A stretch of DNA of 64,000 bases from Blasia pusilla (lineage: Eukaryota; Marchantiophyta; Marchantiopsida; Blasiales): contig CM114272.1 of assembly GCA_050084515.1 (NCBI GenBank), positions 9,362,001 through 9,426,000 of the forward strand, given 5' to 3'. Positions 12,181-25,456 of the stretch are shown here, in pieces; position 1 is the stretch's first letter; each line of letters opens with the position of its first letter. The notes under the pieces were generated by a model. It was not told the DNA's origin. It did not search any database and saw only the letters and a list, made by a program, of their open reading frames with translations. A program made the position numbers and the translations under genes.

Positions 12181-13640
12181 TCTATATGAGACTATTTTTT
12201 ATTTTATTTGAAATATTTTGGTAGTTTCTCGTCTCCAAGTTTTGAATCCATGGTGGAATATGTTAGTCTAAAGTTTTTTGAATTTAATTAGTGATATCAA
12301 TATATGTTATGTAACAATATGTATGTTCACAACACTTATTTGCAAGTCTACAAATACATTGAATTTGAAACTTAACACACAAGCTATAGGCCGATCATGG
12401 TCACACGTGAAGATTATGAAATTTAAATCATTGAGACGTACATTGAGGTGGCTTGAAATATGCAAGTTGAGAATCGTGACACAAAATAGGCATATGTAGG
12501 TTATTGCATGTTGACTAGATCATGTACAAAAATATAAATCTAATGAAAGAAAGATAAAACTAGTATCTAAGGAAAAAGGATAAGAAAGAATCATTAATGA
12601 ACACTCTCCTTACCATCGTTGATATGAACGCTCAAGTTCAAAGTAGCAAACACAATCATTTTGTTGGAAGTGTTACTCTTACTACAATCATAATTCCCTG
12701 CCTTTTTTTTGAATAGAAATACGCATTTGAGGCGGAAAGGATTCTCAATCATTTGAGCAAATTTTGAGATTGTTGTGAGCTAGCATTCCTAAATTGATGT
12801 GCAACAGAATCCTTTTCACTTAACAATCTTGATACGTAGCTCTTATTGAGTGGTTGTGGGAAGTGTCAGAAGGCCGTGCATACCTACTTATAGTCGTTTA
12901 CAAGAAGAATTTACAAGAAGAAAATCATTGAATTACTATATATATAAAGCTCTTAAACACATGTCTCCCTTTCGGTTTTCCTCCATTTCATCTCACTTGA
13001 AAATTGGTGTTCTATTCCAAACGATGAATGGGTCAAAAGGGCAAGAAAATGGCACTCGATTGGTAGTTTATGCATTCTTTGCAAACAATTATTGATGTTG
13101 AGATCATCATAGAGACGAACATTTGGGATAGAATTCTTATTCCACATATCCTTTTAAGTGTGTCTTACTCTACTTTACCATTCAATTCGATAACGGTTTC
13201 ATTCCTAGTTTGGTATGTTTTTCCCATGATTGTTAATAAGTCGCAAGGCCAAACACTATAAAATGTCAGTATACCAAGTGTCATATGGCCAATTATATAT
13301 GGCCCTATTCAGAGTAGATGGTAGAAACTTTGTCATGATAATGCTTTGAAACAAGATATTTTAAGGCATAATGTTCCTTATGAAGAAATTCTTGGATAAT
13401 GAGTACCCCATATGAGGACATGCAATACACTATTCTTCACACACCCTAAACACATACACCATGTTTTTTTTCTATGGTGGACATAAGAAAAAAAAAACCA
13501 TTGGTAGAAACATTTATGTAAAAATTGTAGGAGAAGATTTTCATTCCTTTCAGAAATAGATTTCATTTTTAAAGGTGCTTTTAATTCAAAGGAATTCAGG
13601 TAATATATGCAGATTCAATAGAATGTTCACGTAACTACTC
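9807..13640. other. Gene-free stretch
   Basis: No coding similarity in any frame. It includes the 3' flank of the acyl-CoA oxidase gene and a ten-base inverted repeat (GAAACGGTAA at about 10090 facing TTACCGTTTC at about 10127). It also holds a perfect short palindrome near 11665 (AGTTTGAG-A-CTCAAACT) and the decayed LTR listed separately. The rest is AT-rich DNA without recognised content. Confidence 0.6.
11690..12345 (+). mobile_element. Decayed 3' end and LTR of the same gypsy family
   Basis: The region repeats, in order, landmarks of the copy at 39300-40195. These are GAGTTAGAGGGACCTAACC, a short purine run, GGAGATATGTTGGTAG, AATGTATGTTGTATAAGAATG, CCCTTTGTTTTGGCTCATTTGGAG, and then a second block starting near 12209 with GAAATATTTTGGTAGTTTCTC. 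The copy is old, AT-shifted and coding-free. A (GA)n tract at about 12148-12172 lies within it. Confidence 0.65.
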
Positions 13641-14470
13641 GTTAAATTAACCGACCGCTAGGGTCGGTAAACCGGACCTCCTCAGCTCAAGTCAATGCCG
13701 ACCGGCTGCGAGCAGTATGAGCCTGTTTCCCGCGCAAAAGCTAGGCCATCCTTACCTGCCTCTCCACAAAGGTTGTTCTGTCTCTCCCTCTCTCTTTCTC
13801 TCTCTCTCTCTCCCTCTGCCTTTCTCTCTCATTCGTTCGCGCAGACATGATCATCATCATGCTCGCCACATTCAGAACTACTGTGGATGCACTCCGGCGG
13901 AATTCTCCTCGCGATTCCCTGTGTGTGCAATTGAGCACATGCGGTGAACAATATCTTAGTCCTGCTTCATGGCCGAGGGTGAACGGGGATTGAACGCTAG
14001 AATTGGGCGGAGCGATCCGGTTATTCCTATCAGTTCGACGCTGGATCGCGGAAGGCTTGAAGTCTTCTCGCCTGTTGGTGCCAGTCTGATGGGTAGGGGG
14101 AAATGAATTACGAGGGAATGGTGGAAATTGTGAATGCCGAGGTTTCGTGATGAATTTGTTGAGGCCGTGGTGATGGACTGAGGTTCACTGAATTGTGGGT
14201 GTAGACTAGCGATTGTACAGACCAATCTCATAGTCTTCCCGCAACTGGAGATGAGTGTGTGGACGGGCTGGGAGAGAGGAGTACGATTTTGACAGGGGTA
14301 AATCATCCACTGGAGAAGATTAGCATTGTAGTTTGCGAAGGATCGAGCTTCGCAATTGATGGAGGTTCTAGAAGGTCGTACGTCTCCTGCCTAGGGTAAG
14401 AGATAGAAACGTCCGTTATGCACGGCGATGTGCCAGGACATGCGAGGAATCTGAATTGCCGAAGTTCTCC
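13640..14470 (+). promoter_or_regulatory. Probable promoter / 5' UTR of TOUSLED-like kinase gene
   Basis: The base composition changes sharply from AT-rich to GC-richer DNA. A small inverted repeat (ACCGACC...GGTCGGT, near 13650) precedes a long CT-rich tract at about 13786-13832, of the kind seen in plant core promoters and 5' leaders. No family-like protein is encoded before the ATG at 14471. The exact transcription start is unknown. Confidence 0.45.
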
Positions 14471-17400
14471 ATGGCCAATCCTAAACAACAAGATAGTATG
14501 CCTCAGTATTCGATGCACGACGATGTGCTTCTGCATCTTTCATCCAAGTCCAATTCCAATCCATCGGATCCGGGGTTACCTCTTAAACTAGCTAAATTAG
14601 AGGCTCGAATGACGGGAAAAACATCGCAACTGGTGGTTCAGTCTGCTCGACACGGGATAGCAGCCCTCTCTGGCAATATTCCTCCTGTCAACCAGGTTAT
14701 GCCAGTTTCATCCTCGACCGATTCGGAGGATGAGGTATCCCCTAATTCCCTCCAGTGAATAATTCCCATCAAATTGAAGAAGTAATGGATATCATTGAAC
14801 GGCATGGCTCAATTGCGCACTGGAACGAATAGTGATAAGATTGCTTTGACCTCTAAGAGATCTTTGAAGCTCGACAGATTGTTGTCAGTCTTACAGCAAG
14901 ACTAATGCTGAGCTTTTAAAGACTTCGTGGAAAGCTCAAAGATACATTTGAACGGTTTGCTCTTGATTACCCTAGGGGTAGCATATTGTATTTTTATTCA
15001 CGGAGCTTGATCACGGGTGCAAAGTGCAGGAGGGCGGAGGGGGATTTTTGCTTCAGGCAAATCCTCGGAAGCGGAAGATTGCAAGAGATGCCGTGGAAAG
15101 CAATACAACTCAATCGGAGGTAGTTGATCGTGATTATTGTGAACTCTTCAGACCATCCGTGTACTGATGCCGGCTTTGCTCAGTTAATGACTACGTGGTG
15201 AACTTGTGAAATTTTGGGATTCTCACAGAAAAGGGCTAAGATGACTATCGCTCCATCTTATGAATCTTTTTTCCTCACGAGTTTCAATCATGTGAGTATT
15301 TCGGAATGATGATAAATGGATAGAGATCATTTGGCAGACTTTATGCATCCTTCATGATGCATATGATGAGGTTGCGGGATTCATCGCAAGCAGCAGGAAG
15401 TTAGCAGTATGGTAAGGGAATAGCTCTACGTCGGCAGATGTACCCGACGCGCTCTTGAACTTACCTCCACGTTCTCTCAGGAAACGACAGAGGGGAAGCG
15501 ATCGAGTGAAGACTCGGGTGAACCCCAGGAGCTTGATGATCGAGATGATAGTCGAGGCAAGAGGAATGGACGTGGCAGAGGTCGTGGGGCGGGGCCGAGC
15601 AAAGCTCGTGCATCTAAAGTCAAGGTTCGGAAGAGCTCCATAATCTCCTTTCTGAAAGCCTTCGTCAACTCCTAATTTATGTGAATACTTAATAGCAGAA
15701 GGTGTTATAATCAAACCCCTTATGGACATCGGGATCTTAAAGGAAGCCTCCATTGTCCAAGTGTCCCAAGACACGGCATATTGATCGCTGATATTCTTCT
15801 GTGACTCACAAATGGCATGACATGGCATGGGCTAGTCTTTTCTTCGGAGCTTCAGTAATCACCTTCTTCACCCACCACAGTCCTATTTCAGGACGAGCCT
15901 GACGAGTTTGTTGACGGTCTGGGCATAATGAGGAGTTCTAGCATGAGGTCACTCACATGCCTACATAAATGGTAGCTGTGCATTTTTGAACCAGCTGCTG
16001 AATCAGGAGCTCCTCAGGCTTTGTATTCAGCCCTGTGCTCTTCGTTGGTCTTTCTTGAAGGCTGGTGCTGACATAGGAATTGCAACTGATTTTCCTTCAA
16101 ATTGTGACGAAGGCCCCTTGGGACAGGTAAGCTATCCCTTGCAACATGAAACAAAGGGCACGTTGGTAGTAAGCCATAACTTCAGCAACAATGTAGTCCC
16201 ACTTTCTAACACATTAATGAACACCTCATCTTTTGATGTCACAGTAAAGTGATCTGAACCTGATCGGTTTCATCTTGGAGGCTTGATGGAGGAGCAAACC
16301 AAACAGAGCCATGCTACTGTTCGGGACAGAAAGCTATTTTGTGACTCCTTGCTTGACTCTTGGATGGAATGTGGTTTTAGCTTCCTGAATACTTTAGTGC
16401 CTTAATGTGTGAGGAAAAAAGGAATACTCTGAAGTTTTTGGTTAACTCTCTAGTGGTGAAAGTTCCACCTGTGCCATATTCAGTGTTTGTCTTTCCATCT
16501 AGATTAGGTTTGTTTTCTTTGAATGCTGATTTCTACTTTCTAAATTTATCAAGACAGGTGTTTCACTCGCACAATTTCTTTCCCAGGTTATTTTACTGCA
16601 CGGCCTGCCCTTAAGTCATCCTATTTAGTCAGTGAATGAGCATACTCATTCACCCTCTTGTTTTGCGTCAAGTCCTTGCAGTATTACAAATGCTCTCATA
16701 GTCAAGACAAGTCGTAGGATTGTCAGTTGATGTCCTCAGTATGCCAGTAGTTGGAGTGGTCGAAATTGATGAGGAACATTTTGTTGCTAGTGGCTCAGGA
16801 GTTGGTGGAGTCAAAGAAGGGGATTGAAGAGGAAGAAAGAGCACGTTTGCAGGTTTGGCCTCAGTATGTGCATAAGAATAAGTAGACAAACATAAATAAA
16901 GAAAGTTATTTTTGCACCAAAACAAAAATCATAGTATCTATTTCCCTGTAAAACTCAAGTGATGATTTGGATGAGCTATACTCAGATGAGTCCAGGAGTA
17001 AACGTTACAAGTGATAAAGCAAACCCTGTGGACATGTGAGAAGTCTGATGCCCACTGTAGAGCCTTGTGTTTTCTCCATAGCACTCATCTCTCTTGATAC
17101 TCGACTCTGACGGAATGAACTCTTCTTCACAGGAGGAGATTGCCACATTACGGATGAACTCCTCTTCATATGAAGAAGAGTTGGCCAAGGTTAGACAAGA
17201 GACTGCTGAGGCTCAGCAAAGCTGCCAGCAACTAGAAAAGGTTTGTACTTCTTCAACGCCTACTTGCATACTTCATATTCATGTTATAGAATCAACACTT
17301 CATGAGGATTGGAAAGGTAGATGATCTTATGAAGTTCTCAAGTTAAACAAGGCTCTCTGTAACTAGGAATGCGGCGTGCATGTATCATCTGCACTTCGGA

Positions 17401-20400
17401 TATGATTGTTAAGGAGCCGATCGTATAGTTGGTGATAGTTGAGAATCTTAATCATGGACTTTGACCCTGGAAGATGTTCCTTGCCTTAAAATGATCTGAA
17501 TAGGACTTAAAAGACATGAAGGAACAGGAGCAACAACGTGAGCAACAGGTACTTTTCCTCTCTAGACGTTTCTGTGAGTGCTCATATTTGACTTGTCTAA
17601 TGTGAAGTATTGAAAGATTTTTGAAAGGTTAAGTCTACACCTTTCAACTAATACGTTATTCCCAGCCATGATTAATGTTCACAAATGCTTCTCTGAGTGA
17701 TTGAAGTAAGTGTTTGAGGTTGGATAAGGAGGGCCTGGTAGGGTAGGACTTCCATCTGGTAAAGTAGACACCCCTTCCAACACCTCACATTATCTGCAAG
17801 GGTGGTTCGTGCAGAGATTGAAGGTGGTGTCAGACCTCTTAATTACAGTGGCTAGGAGTGAAAGACAAGAAGCTAGATCAAGGGTTCGACAAGACGTTAT
17901 CCGCCTTGGTGGTGTTGGTGTCATGAGGTTTGTCCTTAACCTGGGCCCTCTGCAAAGGTTACTCTGTTCGTAAGAGTGATCAACATATGAGTTTAAGTAA
18001 TAGGTGCTCGTTAGTTCCAATACGAAAAGAAATTTTGATAGGGCATAGAAGAAAGTTCAGCCAACCAAAGATCAAGTGTAGGATGACCAAGTACAGCCTG
18101 AAAGATAAATGCAAGTAGTTAGAAAGAAACATGAACTTATATTAATCAACGATGGTTGCAAAAATAATTAATGGATTGTGCATCCCTTGATATGTGTTAC
18201 ATCGTTGGATGTAGAGAAAAACATTATCTCACACTTTTTAGATCCTTTGCTTTTCCACTTGTTCTTCGATTGCCCCTTCGTGTGTATTGTCTTTCTACTC
18301 CTCTTCTTTGATTTCTACTACCATGTCTGTACTCTCTTTCTAAAGTGCTATCTCTTTCTGATGTGAGTTTGAGACCAACCAGTATAGTCTCACCAAAGAG
18401 AATAATTTGTCTGTAGTTCAGGAAACTCTGTCCTTCTGTTTACTGATCCTCTCTTGAGGTTTCACATTTTTCCTTTGGTTTTTCATAGGTTTCTCTTGGT
18501 TTGGTGGACCTTACCTTCCCCCCCACAACTACTTAGCAGTACCTATTTCATGCCACAAAACAACGATTGGAGATTTCTGACACGGACAGAACACTAACAG
18601 AAACCCTAATCCTTGGGATACAATACTGCAATTACCTGAACCCATTACAATGCGTTCAGGAAAGAAGACACAGTGGTAACAAAATATTAGCAGGTTTCTC
18701 GTGTAGGGTCCCTGGGAGTTAGACCATGACCACACAGCTTTCACCATCAGATGTGTTAAATATTGCGATTGAATCTTTCTCCTCTCTTTATCCACAGCCT
18801 TTTCAATCCAATGAGCTTTTACATTTATACACACTAAGAACGCTGTTTGGCGCTTGTATAGAGAATTATAGCTTCAACCTTCAATCTTCAATCATCCATC
18901 ATTCATTTATCTTTAGCAGTCATGTTTGCAACGTTTGGGAAGAGTGGTGTAATGAGATTGGTGGATTCAACTCTTTAGATGTTGAAGGTCTTAACCCTGC
19001 TTTTCAAGGTTCACTTTCTTCAAAGAGGGTAATTGGAGAACCATTTGATTGTTTTTTATGAAAGAATTGTGAAATGTACACACAATTGCAGGGCAGGAAC
19101 TGTGATATCAGAGGTCTGGGAGGATGGTCAAGCTCTAAAGGATATACAGGCTCGGCTTGTAGGTTAACTCTTGCCTCAGCACCAGTATCTGATTCATGCA
19201 CTATTCTGAATACAAAACATCGTATGTGCACTGCAAGATCATCTTCCTTGCAATGTTTTTAGAAAAGTGTGACTATGTTCTAAAACATGCTCAGATTTTT
19301 GGAGTACTTTCAGAGCATCGGCTGTTTTCCCAAAACCTTATAAAGATTGGATGATAACATGTGTAATGAACTCTCCTTTCACAAGGGCCACTTTGTCATG
19401 GCTTTACTCCCATGAGTGTATACGTATTGTCTTCAGTTTCACTTATTGGCTGATGCCATATAGGGTGTAGCCCTTTTGTAGGAGGCACACTGTTTATTTT
19501 GTTTTGCCTTCATGGGCATACTCTTCTCACTATGATTTAAACTCTTTCGTCTGAATTCAGCGATCACTACTAGACCAAAAGGCAACGATTGATAAACATC
19601 GGAAACTGCTAAAGAGACGCCAAGCTGGTAAGACTAATCATTGCACGGTCAGTCCTTCTCATTCCTAACCACATTCCACACCTCAGTTACAAACCCTTCT
19701 AAAGTTGGTTTCAAAAAGAGCTCCAAGAGTACCTACAATCCTGCAATATTTGTCTACTAAATGAATCTTACTGCAATTCAAAGATCAGTATAGGATGTGC
19801 TTTAGTCAAGCCATGTGCCCTGTAAGTCAATTTGGCAAAAGTCTGTCAAAAACTATGCAGTCTGCCTGTATTCTTGGACTTGATTGAACCCAAAATGCGC
19901 GGTTGTTTGCTGAAACTACACAGATAAAGTAGAAGGGAATTCTGGGGAACCTGGTATGTCAGAGGAGGAGTTCCTAGCCATGGAGGAAGTGTATCGAACG
20001 CGACTCCTGTCTGTGAAAAGAGTAAGAATCTATATCATAGTCTGGTCTTCTGATACGTGTGCCCCATTACCCAAAGCAAGAAAAAATCTTAGTCCCAATG
20101 CATAAGGCATCCTATATTGGCTTCTATGGCTACGAGGTCTTTGTAAACAATAAGAATCAGCCCTTCAATTATTGGCTGTGGGATTGTTCTTGGAGTAGAT
20201 GCATGAAGAGAAGTTATATGCATGATGCATGCAAGTCAGCCGATATTAGAGAAGCGCTTTAAGCCAAATGGTGCCAGATCCATTCATAGATAAAGTTGTT
20301 AGGGCCTTAGTGAGCTTTGAACTTCAAAAGTATGCAAGTTTTATTTCTTGATAATTTCTAATCTTGGCAGGCTCTGGTCTGTTTCTTTTTCACTGGATCA

Positions 20401-22533
20401 GGAAGAGGAAGCAACCCTCAGAGATAGAGATAGGTATGAACATGAGAAAGCAAGCCACATACGTGAAATGAAGAGAATTAGAGATGAAGATGGATCTCGT
20501 TTTAATCACTTCCCGATTCTGCATAACCGCTATGCACTACTGAATCTACTTGGTAAAGGTGGATTCAGTGAAGTCTACAGGGTAATCTACCTTCCATGTA
20601 CCCAGCCTGTTTTGCTGTCGTCTCTCACCCTCTTGTTCAAGGGCCTGATCCCAATTCTCTTCCAAAGTTCACTCCAATTTAATGCACAACATGCCTTGTT
20701 GTGAGGGAAGAATGCTGCAATTATAAGGTTTAGGTACATTGTGGGGAATGTGTGACCAGGCCTTTGATTTGGTGGATTACAAGATGGTTGCCTGCAAACT
20801 GCATGGCCTAAATGCACAGTGGAGTGAAGAAAAGAAAAGGAGTTATGTACGCCATGCCATCCGAGAGTACAATATCCACAAGAGCCTGATACATAGTCAT
20901 ATAGTGAGACTTTGGGATATTTTTGAGATCGATCAGAACACTTTTTGCACAGTGCTTGAATACTGTAGTGGTATGTGTCCTTCCTTACCATTACAGCTCT
21001 GCAATCTTAGGACTTGATTATGTCATTTTTTGTCGTTCTTATTGAACTGAAATAAGGCTGCTCTTCCATTTATACCGTCCTTCTGACTCTACACTCACTG
21101 TGTTTAGGTAAAGATCTTGACGCTACTCTTAAAGCTACTCCGAGTTTACCAGAAAGAGATGCCCGAAGCATTCTGGTCCAAATCTTCTCAGGCTTAGTCT
21201 ACCTGAACAGACGAGGTCAAAGAATCATACATTATGATCTCAAGCCAGGAAATGTTCTGTTTGATGAGGTTGGTGTGGCAAAGATGACTGATTTTGGGCT
21301 GAGCAAGATCGTGGAGGATGAGGTGGGATCTCAAGGGATGGAGCTTACTTCGCAGGGTGCGGGGACTTATTGGTAGGTTCCGTATGCACGTTCGTGAACT
21401 CTGTTTTATCAACCTTGCTCACATGGAAATAAAGCCTTCATTTGAGAAATTGGCAGAAATCTTGTGAACGTCCTGGTTAACTGAATTGATAAAGTTAGTG
21501 GCCATGAAGTAACATTACCCAACCTGTTGAGTTGAGAGTGCTGGGATCCAAGCCTGAAGTGGAGCTTCAAAAGGGAGGGTCCAGTTATGTTTGAGAATTC
21601 AGAATTTTCAATTATGCAGGATTCATGAAAGGCTATGTGTTGGCCTACAAAACCTGAAAGAACTTTTGGATGACGTCCTCATGGTACAGACGAGCTCAGT
21701 GTGAGATTTTCTTGAACATTCTTCAGCCAGTTTGTTAATTACTCCTCTTGTATTCCAGGTACTTACCTCCGGAGTGCTTTGAGGTGAACAGGACGCCCTT
21801 AATTTCTTCCAAGGTATTGGTTAACCCGCGAGAGAGTACAATGACTGAGAATTTAGTGATTGTGAGATCGAATTCTCTAATTTTGGCTATCTTGTGACTT
21901 AGCTGTTTGGTGTTGAGCATTGGGTGAGTTTGGTTGCTGCAGTCTACTTATCCCACTTTTTCAATACTGTTTGAGCAGGTTGACGTATGGTCTGCAGGCG
22001 TACTATTTTACCAAATGCTCTTCGGTCGACGGCCATTTGGCCATGATCAGACGCAGGAGAGAATACTTCGTGAAGACACCATAGTCAAAGCCAACAAGGT
22101 GGAGTTTCCTGCACGCCCATCTGTGTCCTCTGAGGCGAAGGTAAGCACCGATAGTTCCATTTTCAATCAGGTGTCAACAATATCTTCGGAGTGTTGATTT
22201 AGGACGTCTTGTTTCTGAGTTAAGCTGCATTCGATTAATCTCTATGATCAGCGAAGCTAGAGAGACCGTCTCCTCCAACATCCTTTTTCCTTCGAATCAA
22301 GATTTTGGCCATTCCCTGTCTAGGAGGGTGTTACTTGTTTTCGTGTTTAATCAGAGATTTATGGTGTTTTCCAGAAGCATGACACATAACGCAGGTACCT
22401 AAGAGTTCGCATCGTCGTCTTATGTGTGTAGGACTTCATCCGGCGCTGTTTGACCTACAATCAAGCAGATAGGCCAGATGTGTTGACGGCGGCTCAAGAT
22501 CCGTACCTGTCATATGTGAAACGCAAGCCTTGA
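14471..22533 (+). CDS. TSL: TOUSLED-like Ser/Thr kinase (about 17 exons)
   Basis: Nuclear TOUSLED-family kinase. In other eukaryotes the family phosphorylates the histone chaperone ASF1 and acts in chromatin assembly. Exons: 14471-14734, 15057-15119, 15481-15624, ~16031-16126, 16751-16852, 17133-17240, 17504-17548, 17815-17927, 19092-19158, 19561-19627, 19924-20021, 20402-20581, 20760-20970, 21108-21372, 21759-21813, 21979-22140, 22432-22533. All phases agree; the starts of exons 4 and 5 are the least certain. The protein is about 713 residues (Arabidopsis about 690). The N-terminus has the family word [16 protein letters not shown], followed by an RGRGRG basic stretch and a long coiled coil ([27 protein letters not shown]). 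The kinase domain shows GKGGFSEVY, the Lys in [16 protein letters not shown] with the family's usual HYD in place of HRD, DFGLSK and GTYWYLPPE. Stop is at 22531. Complete and apparently functional. Internal ATGs in exon 1 leave the start uncertain by up to about 15 codons. Confidence 0.93.
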
Positions 22534-22900
22534 AAGACTGTATTGGTCACTAATTGTTATGTACACTAAGGTCGTAAGCCTTCACATCCAGTAGAAATTG
22601 GACATGCATGAGAGAAGTTGATCCCTTCTTCACTAGATATGAGCCAACTATCTCTCCAAGAAAGTGGACTAGTGAAGTATCTTTGCGACCACTTTTCCCA
22701 AATCATCGTTGCAACAACTTTCCCATTCTCGCGTTTTTCTCTCGTTGGATTTTGGGGTTGTTTCATGTTAATGACACTAAATGAATGCCGCATGCCCTGC
22801 TATGGACCAGCTTCTTAAATGGATAAAAAGAATTTTGAAAAAATATACATATGTAAGGTATGAAAGAGAAATAAGAACTGATGTTAGTATTTGTATAATT

Positions 22901-23041
22901 GGAGGATGGGTTTGGAGACCCCTTCCTCCTTAAAAGGTAAACTAACATACCAAAAGCACCGGCACTAATTGAAGGAGGATGGTTTTTGAGACCCCTTTCT
23001 CCTTAAAAGGTGAACCAACATACCAAAAGCACCGGCACTAA
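22901..23041. repeat. Tandem duplication, period 73
   Basis: Two copies (about 22901-22968 and 22974-23041) share GGAGGATGG at the start and CATACCAAAAGCACCGGCAC near the end, with only a few differences. Confidence 0.9.
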
Positions 23042-23188
23042 GCTAGTATAATATCATGGAAGGGGTTTTCTAAAAGAATTGAAGTCACTTTCTATGCCAG
23101 GCAATTTAGTTTATTTAATTAGGGCTACGCCAAGTAATACCACCTCTTCAAAGATTCAACAATCCTTTCCATTGCGGGTCTCCCCGGC

Positions 23189-23297
23189 CTACTTGTGCTT
23201 TCATGTATGTTTAATCCTCTTAATAATATGCCGTGAATCTCACAGTCTACTTGTGCTTCAATGTGTGTTTAATCCTCTTAATAATATGCCGTGAATT
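23189..23297. repeat. Tandem duplication, period 58
   Basis: CTACTTGTGCTT starts copies at 23189 and 23247, and each copy ends TAATAATATGCCGTGAAT. It lies immediately downstream of the 73-base duplication and suggests local slippage or an inserted repeat. Confidence 0.9.
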
Positions 23298-25456
23298 GCA
23301 CTAAGTTACCACTAACAAATAGAATGACATCCAAATTCTGGGGTTGTAAGTAAATTACACCAAGCAAGGTAAAGCATCAACAAAGAATATTAGCTCTGTT
23401 AAGCGTTTAAAATAGGGCCCAAGCGACTTTCAAAAGTGTTTCAACTTCGAAAAAATAATTCATGGATTTTTCTAGGAAAGAAACATATAGATTTTGAATT
23501 TGGAGATATAGGACTCACGCATTGTATATTGCATTTCTATGATAAATTGTAATTTTATCAAAATTTATAGCATCTATTTGAAGTAAAAAAGACCGTTCTT
23601 CCTCTATGTTGTTTTCTCAAGATAAGTCTTTTATTAAGATCGGCCGCTCCCAGAAAAAGCAAAATGCAAGAGCTCATTTCATAAAGTGAAGTATGTATAT
23701 TTCTATGGAAACGTGCAAATATAATTAAAAACCATTTGCATTTATAACCCTTTTACATGTAAACTATTAGAAAATAAACCTCTTTTGAGGATTATTTTAT
23801 AATAAGTGGATATATTAAGAAGGGTTCTATGAGCAAAGAAGGGAGTATTTTTCATCCCTTGAAATAATGATAAATAAAAGGGCATAGGAGGGTGGTAAAA
23901 CAGTTTTTTTCCAAAGTAACAAAGTGTGGGGAGATTTGGCAAGTTTTAATTTTTCATTAATCATACTATCAAGGTTATTAATTTTCATTAGTCATATATC
24001 ATCAAGGGTATTGGTTCATTTTTAGAATAAGGAATGACAACGCTAGTTTTTAGTATAAGGAAAAGAAATGAATGTTTGTTTAGCCATCCAAGTTAGATGC
24101 ATTAAAGAAATTTATCTTTCTTTTTATGTTGTACCGATGCACGTAATTTTGGATTACCTATTGGTTTAAAAGTAGGGGTTTAGATAGTGAGCGATTTTAT
24201 TGATTACAAACTACATCTGTCAATTTTTATTTGGAGAAATGGTTTTCAAATAAAGAGATTCTCCAATAGTGATCTAGGTTTAAAAAATTCCTAGGGATTC
24301 CGTATCTTCACATTCTCATCTTCCATAAGCAAGTCAATTTATTTCCAGTCGAATCACCCAATGCACTAGTATGAAATAAATTACGAAGACAGATGGCATT
24401 AAATGCACTAGTATGGGAAATAAGTTACTAGTGACGACAAGATGTCGAGAAAGAAGGGAGTTGAAGTAGGGTTTAGACACCATCTACACCCACTCACTAA
24501 AATATATTCTACTTCATCTTCAGCATTAAATTTGGATGGTTCTCATTCATTTTCTGTAATGTCATGAATTATTTTATATACGTTCTTTCTGAGATTGGTG
24601 GTGATGTTAATAGTACATGACATACGATGATTTTATGTTAAGTAGACAAATGCAACCATCTGAGAGATTTTTTTTTACGTTTAATGACAATTTTAGATCT
24701 CTAGTAGTTACTATTTTTCGAACTAGTACGATTGCTATTAACGGTTGAGAAACGTTTATCTACTAACAAAAAGAAGTACTATTAAAATTTGTACAAATTT
24801 AGATCATTTCTCCTCTCAGACTCTCAAGCCAATACTGGGTGACATAATAGAGAATATAGTAGGACAAGTCAGCCGGGCAATTTTACAAGTCTGCTGCGTC
24901 GAAGACCTGGCAATTAGGTGACTATTCCGACGCAAAACATGCAACATCCAAAGTTTGAGAGAAATGAAAGGCATGAAATGTTTTGTGTTTGCAAAATTCC
25001 GAACTGGCAGAAGGTTTGAGAGGTGAGTTTAGGGTGAAACCGTCAACGTTTCCTCGTATACACAATGTTGTAAGTACGGAAAATTGACTAGTTGTGTTCG
25101 CCGAGTACAACACGAGTTGAAATCTCGGCTTCTGTGAAGTCCACTTTCCGAGGCACGCATCGTGAAATCGATCATCTAAGGGAGTTGGGAGCGAGCGAGA
25201 GACTTCCAGCTGCTGACGTTTGGACCTTCCTCGTGGACCTGGCACCTGCACTACGCCGTAAAAGACAGCAGCACTAACGCAGGTAGCCTTGGCTAACCAC
25301 AAAATGCTGTGCTACTCTATCCTCCCGGTTCCATGTTTTCTCTATCAATCTCACTATGTATGAGATTCCGAACAGAGGGGTCGCTCCCTCCGAAGTTCTG
25401 CATCGCGGTATCCATCCGGGCTCGACTTAGTAATCCACAAATGATCACGATGACCA

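Larger units (their letters stand above)
22534..25456. other. Gene-free stretch between TSL and the D-box gene
   Basis: AT-rich intergenic DNA with no coding similarity, holding the 3' flanks of two converging genes. Two short tandem duplications are listed separately. A minus-strand frame at 24922-25302 is probably 3' flanking sequence of the D-box gene. Confidence 0.6.

Noticed and set aside
13741-13947. Overlapping frames rich in Leu/Ser or Arg/Glu near the TSL promoter
   Set aside because: They are translations of the CT-rich tract on either strand, not proteins.
22901-23297. Closely spaced repeats considered as a CRISPR array
   Set aside because: Only two copies of each unit, directly abutting without variable spacers, in a nuclear plant context.
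24922-25302. 126-codon minus-strand open frame downstream of the D-box gene
   Set aside because: No domain or conserved word; position suits the 3' UTR of the D-box gene.
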